DNA from: Ardenticatenaceae bacterium
GTDB taxonomy: Bacteria > Chloroflexota > Anaerolineae > Promineifilales > Promineifilaceae
Assembly: GCA_020634415.1 (NCBI GenBank)
Contig: JACKBT010000024.1
Location: 1-64,000 of the forward strand
Direction of reading: 5' to 3'
DNA length: 64,000 nt
The notes below the pieces were generated by a model. It was given only the letters and a program-made list of their open reading frames with translations, made no database searches and was not told the DNA's origin. The stretch's first letter is position 1. Each line of letters begins with the position of its first letter. Positions 61,072-64,000 of the stretch are shown here, in pieces. The position numbers and the translations under genes were made by a program.

Positions 61072-62895
61072 CTACTGGCTTGTCTGTCTTTTCTTTTTGT
61101 AAGTGGTGATGACGAGGGTGGTGGACAGGCCAAGCGAGATGAGAAGGGGGATAATCATGATGAAGAGTGATGTTTGTTGGGCCGTCAGGTTGTTTAAGGA
61201 AATGGCCGTTGGCCCTTGCAGAGTGGCATAGATTGAGAAATTAGAGGTCAAGTTGGTGGGAGAACCAGGAAATGTTCCGGGCAAAGGGCCAAAGGCATTG
61301 CTGACTGAACGACTGACTCCTGCGCCAGCCTCAACGGCAACTTCCATCGTGTTGTTATCAGGGATGAAGGCGAGCCAATAGGTTCCAGCGGCTAGAAGCG
61401 GATTGGTTAAGGTGTTTTGGGTGTTCCAGCCAGGGCCAGCGGTGAAAGCGGCCGTTTCGGCCACAAGGTCTCCCGGACTACCCGAATTGTCATCGTAAAT
61501 GCCTAGGCGTACCTGACCCGCGATTTCGTAGACGAAAAGGCTGATGCTTTCGATGTTGCCACCATTGGACAAGGTTGTTTGTTGGGCGAACAGGGTGTTG
61601 GCATTGCCTGAACTGGTGGGTGCGGTATTGGGCGGCACATCGGTTTCGCCCATCATGAGAGGCGCACCGGGTGGGGTGCAGTTGTTGAGGGAGACGCTGA
61701 AGGGTGCTGTTGTCCCTTCTAGCGCTTCAATGAGGGCATTATCTTGTGGTAAGGTTGCTGGTGGTGTTACGGATGTCAGGTCAATTGTATGGCTGTCGCC
61801 AGGGTTTAGTATGAACTCTTCCCAAACATCTGTGCCGCGCTGCCATTCGATGATGAGAACAGTGCCGGAAACGGCCGTAATCTCACAGCCATCCGCCCAA
61901 TCTTGCATATAGGGGTATATCACGTTATTGTCACTAATAGAAAAGGACATTCTTGAATTGCTGCCTGTACGCGCATTTGACTCATAGGCACTGTGGAGGG
62001 GCCAACTGATAGCCGATGCCATCCAGGGTGCTCCGGCACAGCTAGGAATATTGCAGCGCCAATAAGCGGGAATGGAGGTGACCGGATTACAGGTTAAGGG
62101 ATCGGTGCAGGGGATGGGGGTGGGGGTGGGTGTGGGCAGGCTAACGGTGGCATCACCACCACCAAAGTCATCTAGGATGAGACCGCCAGCACCCACATGA
62201 AGCAGACCAATATAACCCGTGCTGGCAAAGAGCGGCCAAGCCGTAATATCCACAATGCCAATGATTGACCCATTTTTGAAAATGCCAACTTCGCCAGCGG
62301 CAGTCGCCTGCGCCCCGAATTGGTCGCCGTCGGTAAAGGTTACGGCAATGTTGCTGCCCCGCTGCGTCCAAGCTGAGCCGTTGTATGTCCACACCTGCAC
62401 CACATTGCTGCCAGGGAAATAGACGACATTCAAGAGACCTGTGCCCCAATTCGTATTGCTTTGGGCTTTGAGTATTAGCCCAATTTCATCGGCATTGGTG
62501 TCCATGGTGGAGAGGGTTACATAAACTTCTTGCTCGGCACTAAAACTTGGGTCATTCCAGTAGATGCCTTGACTGGTAGTGCTGTTGCCTACGTCAAGTT
62601 GGTTAGCGGCGATGGCGTAGTTGGCTGTGTCGCCCGACCAATCGCTGCCAATACCCCCATTGGCTCGATTGAAATCATCCAGCAGGCCGCCTAAGAGGAC
62701 GAAGGAGGATGAGTCGGCGGGGACGGTGGAGGAGTGAGGAGTGCTGGTGGGAGTGGGGGTGAGTTGAGGGGGTGGGGCTTCGTTGTTACTTGAGTTCTGA
62801 CTGGTTTCGCTTTCGTCGGCATTGACATTGGAAATGGAAACGATCACAGCTAGTAAGAAGGCAACAACTAAGGAATAGATTTTGCGAAGGGACAT
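61072..62895 (-). CDS. Membrane-anchored surface protein
   Basis: The 607-residue protein has a signal peptide, a Pro/Thr-rich linker, a lectin/laminin-G-like beta domain (LLDDFNRANGGIGSDWSG to about 245), a second Pro/Thr linker, a Cys-containing domain (about 265-420), a third beta domain with AGTYWLAFIPDN (about 440-560), then one C-terminal transmembrane helix and KKKRQTSQ. It is thus exposed outside and held in the membrane. No enzyme motif. AGGAG precedes the ATG. Function unknown; adhesion is plausible (inference). Confidence 0.75.
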   Translation of the reverse strand: MSLRKIYSLVVAFLLAVIVSISNVNADESETSQNSSNNEAPPPQLTPTPTSTPHSSTVPADSSSFVLLGGLLDDFNRANGGIGSDWSGDTANYAIAANQLDVGNSTTSQGIYWNDPSFSAEQEVYVTLSTMDTNADEIGLILKAQSNTNWGTGLLNVVYFPGSNVVQVWTYNGSAWTQRGSNIAVTFTDGDQFGAQATAAGEVGIFKNGSIIGIVDITAWPLFASTGYIGLLHVGAGGLILDDFGGGDATVSLPTPTPTPIPCTDPLTCNPVTSIPAYWRCNIPSCAGAPWMASAISWPLHSAYESNARTGSNSRMSFSISDNNVIYPYMQDWADGCEITAVSGTVLIIEWQRGTDVWEEFILNPGDSHTIDLTSVTPPATLPQDNALIEALEGTTAPFSVSLNNCTPPGAPLMMGETDVPPNTAPTSSGNANTLFAQQTTLSNGGNIESISLFVYEIAGQVRLGIYDDNSGSPGDLVAETAAFTAGPGWNTQNTLTNPLLAAGTYWLAFIPDNNTMEVAVEAGAGVSRSVSNAFGPLPGTFPGSPTNLTSNFSIYATLQGPTAISLNNLTAQQTSLFIMIIPLLISLGLSTTLVITTYKKKRQTSQ

Positions 62896-62944
62896 GATTG
62901 CTCCTGATTGATGGATTTCAATAAAAAAACCTGCTTATTCAACT

Positions 62945-62972
62945 AAATACCCCGTCATAGGGCGGGGTATTT
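62945..62972. promoter_or_regulatory. Leader hairpin upstream of the surface protein
   Basis: AAATACCCCG (62945-62954) pairs with CGGGGTATTT (62963-62972); on the minus strand the stem is prolonged by ATTCAA/TTGAAT and followed 16 bases later by a run of seven U. It sits in the mRNA leader, so it could be an attenuator or a protective stem. Confidence 0.55.
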
Positions 62973-63019
62973 GATTGCTTGAATTTATACAAAAGTGCTG
63001 GATTTAACTTCCAGATAAT

Positions 63020-63049
63020 ATCTTACTAGACTTTCGATAAAAATTTCAA
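63020..63049 (-). promoter_or_regulatory. Putative promoter of the surface protein gene
   Basis: On the minus strand TTGAAA (63049-63044) and TAAGAT (63025-63020) are 18 bases apart in AT-rich DNA. Confidence 0.4.
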
Positions 63050-63228
63050 GGGTTTGGTCTTGACAATGTAAGTTGTCTCATATTCCATTTTGGTGGATGG
63101 TAAGTAGAATACTCGGTTATGGGTGAAGTAACAAGCGTTTGATGGGGGTGGGGAGGAAGTTGGGTGTATGATGAATGGCAGGTAAATGTTGGGGGACGAG
63201 CGGCTTTGTTGATGGTATTTATTGGGAT

Positions 63229-63819
63229 ATGAGTAGATTGTTGAAGCGAAGTTTGTTTTTGTTGGGTGGGGGAACGGCCGTTTTCATCCTCGCTGTAGCC
63301 ATAGAAGTGTATCGTTTTAGCTTGTTGGATGAAGCGCGGCCGGCGGATGCGGCCATTGTGTTGGGGGCGGCGGTGTATCGAGAACGGCCGTCACCCGTCT
63401 TCCGTGAGCGCATTAACCATGGCATTTGGCTGTATGAGAATGGTTATGTGGATTGGCTCATCTTTACCGGTGGTGTGGGTTGGGGGGATAATTACAGCGA
63501 GGCTGAAGTAGCACGGCAGTATGCAGTGGCCCAGGGCGTTCCCGCGGAGGCTATTTTGGTGGAGACAACCTCAACCAGTACGCTTGAAAATCTGGCAAAT
63601 GCGCGGCAGGTGGGCGCAGAGGCTGGTTTGGGGACGTATTTAATCGTCAGCACGCCGTTTCATATGAAGCGGGCACTGGCAATTGCTGAGGATTTGGGGC
63701 TGGAAGCTTACACATCGCCCACGCAGACCACGCGCTGGATTAACCCCTACACCAAGAGCCGGGCGTATGTGCGGGAAGTGGTGGTGTATCTGGTTTATCT
63801 CATTATGAGGGTAGGCTGA
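63229..63819 (+). CDS. SanA/YdcF-like DUF218 membrane protein
   Basis: The 196-residue protein has one N-terminal transmembrane helix (SLFLLGGGTAVFILAVAIEV) and the DUF218 domain: AIVLGAAVYRERPSPVFRERINHGI, WLIFTGGVGWGDNYSEAEVARQYA, TSTSTLENLANARQV and STPFHMKRALAIAEDLGLE. SanA affects envelope permeability in enteric bacteria; others act on SAM or glycan intermediates. I chose the ATG at 63229. The next gene overlaps its stop by one base. Confidence 0.82.
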   Translation: MSRLLKRSLFLLGGGTAVFILAVAIEVYRFSLLDEARPADAAIVLGAAVYRERPSPVFRERINHGIWLYENGYVDWLIFTGGVGWGDNYSEAEVARQYAVAQGVPAEAILVETTSTSTLENLANARQVGAEAGLGTYLIVSTPFHMKRALAIAEDLGLEAYTSPTQTTRWINPYTKSRAYVREVVVYLVYLIMRVG

Positions 63820-64000
63820 TGATTTATCGTTTGAATGCGTCGCAGCGGTTTTTGTTGCAGTCGTTGGTGCATTTTATTCGAGAGGGGAAGTTGAAGGAGC
63901 CGATTGGGACGTTTCCGCTGGGAAATCCGCCAACAGCGTATGCCATTCATTTGCGGGGTGAGGATAGTTTTGTTTTTGAGAATGTGGGGGATTTGGATGT
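63819..64000 (+). CDS. Start of an uncharacterised gene, cut by window end
   Basis: An ATG at 63819 shares its A with the preceding TGA stop and opens 60 codons to the window end: MIYRLNASQRFLLQSLVHFI, then REGKLKEPIGTFPLGNP and HLRGEDSFVFENVGDLD. Basic N-terminal helix followed by a beta-like stretch; family unknown. Confidence 0.6.
   Translation, partial: MIYRLNASQRFLLQSLVHFIREGKLKEPIGTFPLGNPPTAYAIHLRGEDSFVFENVGDLD

Overview
The window looks like chromosomal DNA of a moderately GC-rich, non-photosynthetic bacterium, most probably Chloroflexota (Anaerolineae/Ardenticatenia-like). This is inferred from gene content, not from a marker tree: a membrane-anchored gp47/baseplate-J-like protein, an EAD-FGE gene, a giant STAND-WD40-PPC protein, CarD, DUF4037 and DUF1361 proteins, a eukaryote-like formate-THF ligase and many Pro/Thr-rich lipoproteins. 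Two genome-wide habits stand out. The palindrome ACGGCCGT (usually AACGGCCGTT) occurs about 110 times by hand count, in genes and between them. Gene junctions are packed with short-period, mostly heptameric, inverted repeat arrays. Both recall the HIP1 palindrome and STRR heptamers of cyanobacteria.

Layout. 1-4.1 kb (-): a partial EamA transporter, then a tail-anchored aldehyde dehydrogenase and GMC alcohol oxidase pair. 4.3-7.4 kb (+): parA-parB, a phage-type antirepressor and a small helical protein. 7.4-11.3 kb (-): DUF6504, a beta-propeller lipoprotein, a radical SAM DNA-repair-type protein, an RNase Z-like hydrolase and an SRPBCC protein. 11.5-22 kb: a ureohydrolase, an SPFH membrane protein behind a strong promoter with twin operators, a 2H phosphoesterase, a second EamA transporter, membrane proteins, a NarL-type two-component system and an MBL hydrolase. 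22.2-25.5 kb: a plasmid- or transposon-like module with an unknown basic protein, a candidate small RNA, an ExeA/TniB-like ATPase started by a leaderless promoter, and its partner. 25.7-43.3 kb (-): fhs, cell-wall enzymes (TPR-SLT lytic transglycosylase, MltG), a DUF4037 protein, ruvX, a gp47-like protein, carD, an orphan HTH antitoxin and alaS.

The two most striking loci are adjacent. Upstream of alaS is what looks like a complete ribosome-dependent attenuator: a consensus promoter placing the transcript start at the ATG of a 25-codon leader peptide with five consecutive Ala codons, then a strong intrinsic terminator whose 5' arm can instead pair with the leader. Divergent from it is a three-gene operon, EAD-FGE, SIR2-like and STAND ATPase/TM/14 WD40/PPC (43.8-50.8 kb), with the architecture of a conflict or anti-phage signalling system.

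50.8-64 kb: rpe, a methyltransferase, a secreted lipoprotein and an ALDH7-type dehydrogenase. Then comes a degraded accessory patch: a BrnT toxin cut by an IS66-family element, a gene 3' fragment, an Rhs toxin tip with a possible immunity protein, and a lipoprotein remnant running into duplicated repeats. The window closes with a D-2-hydroxyacid dehydrogenase, a membrane-anchored surface protein, a SanA/YdcF-like protein and the start of another gene. No rRNA, tRNA or CRISPR array was seen.
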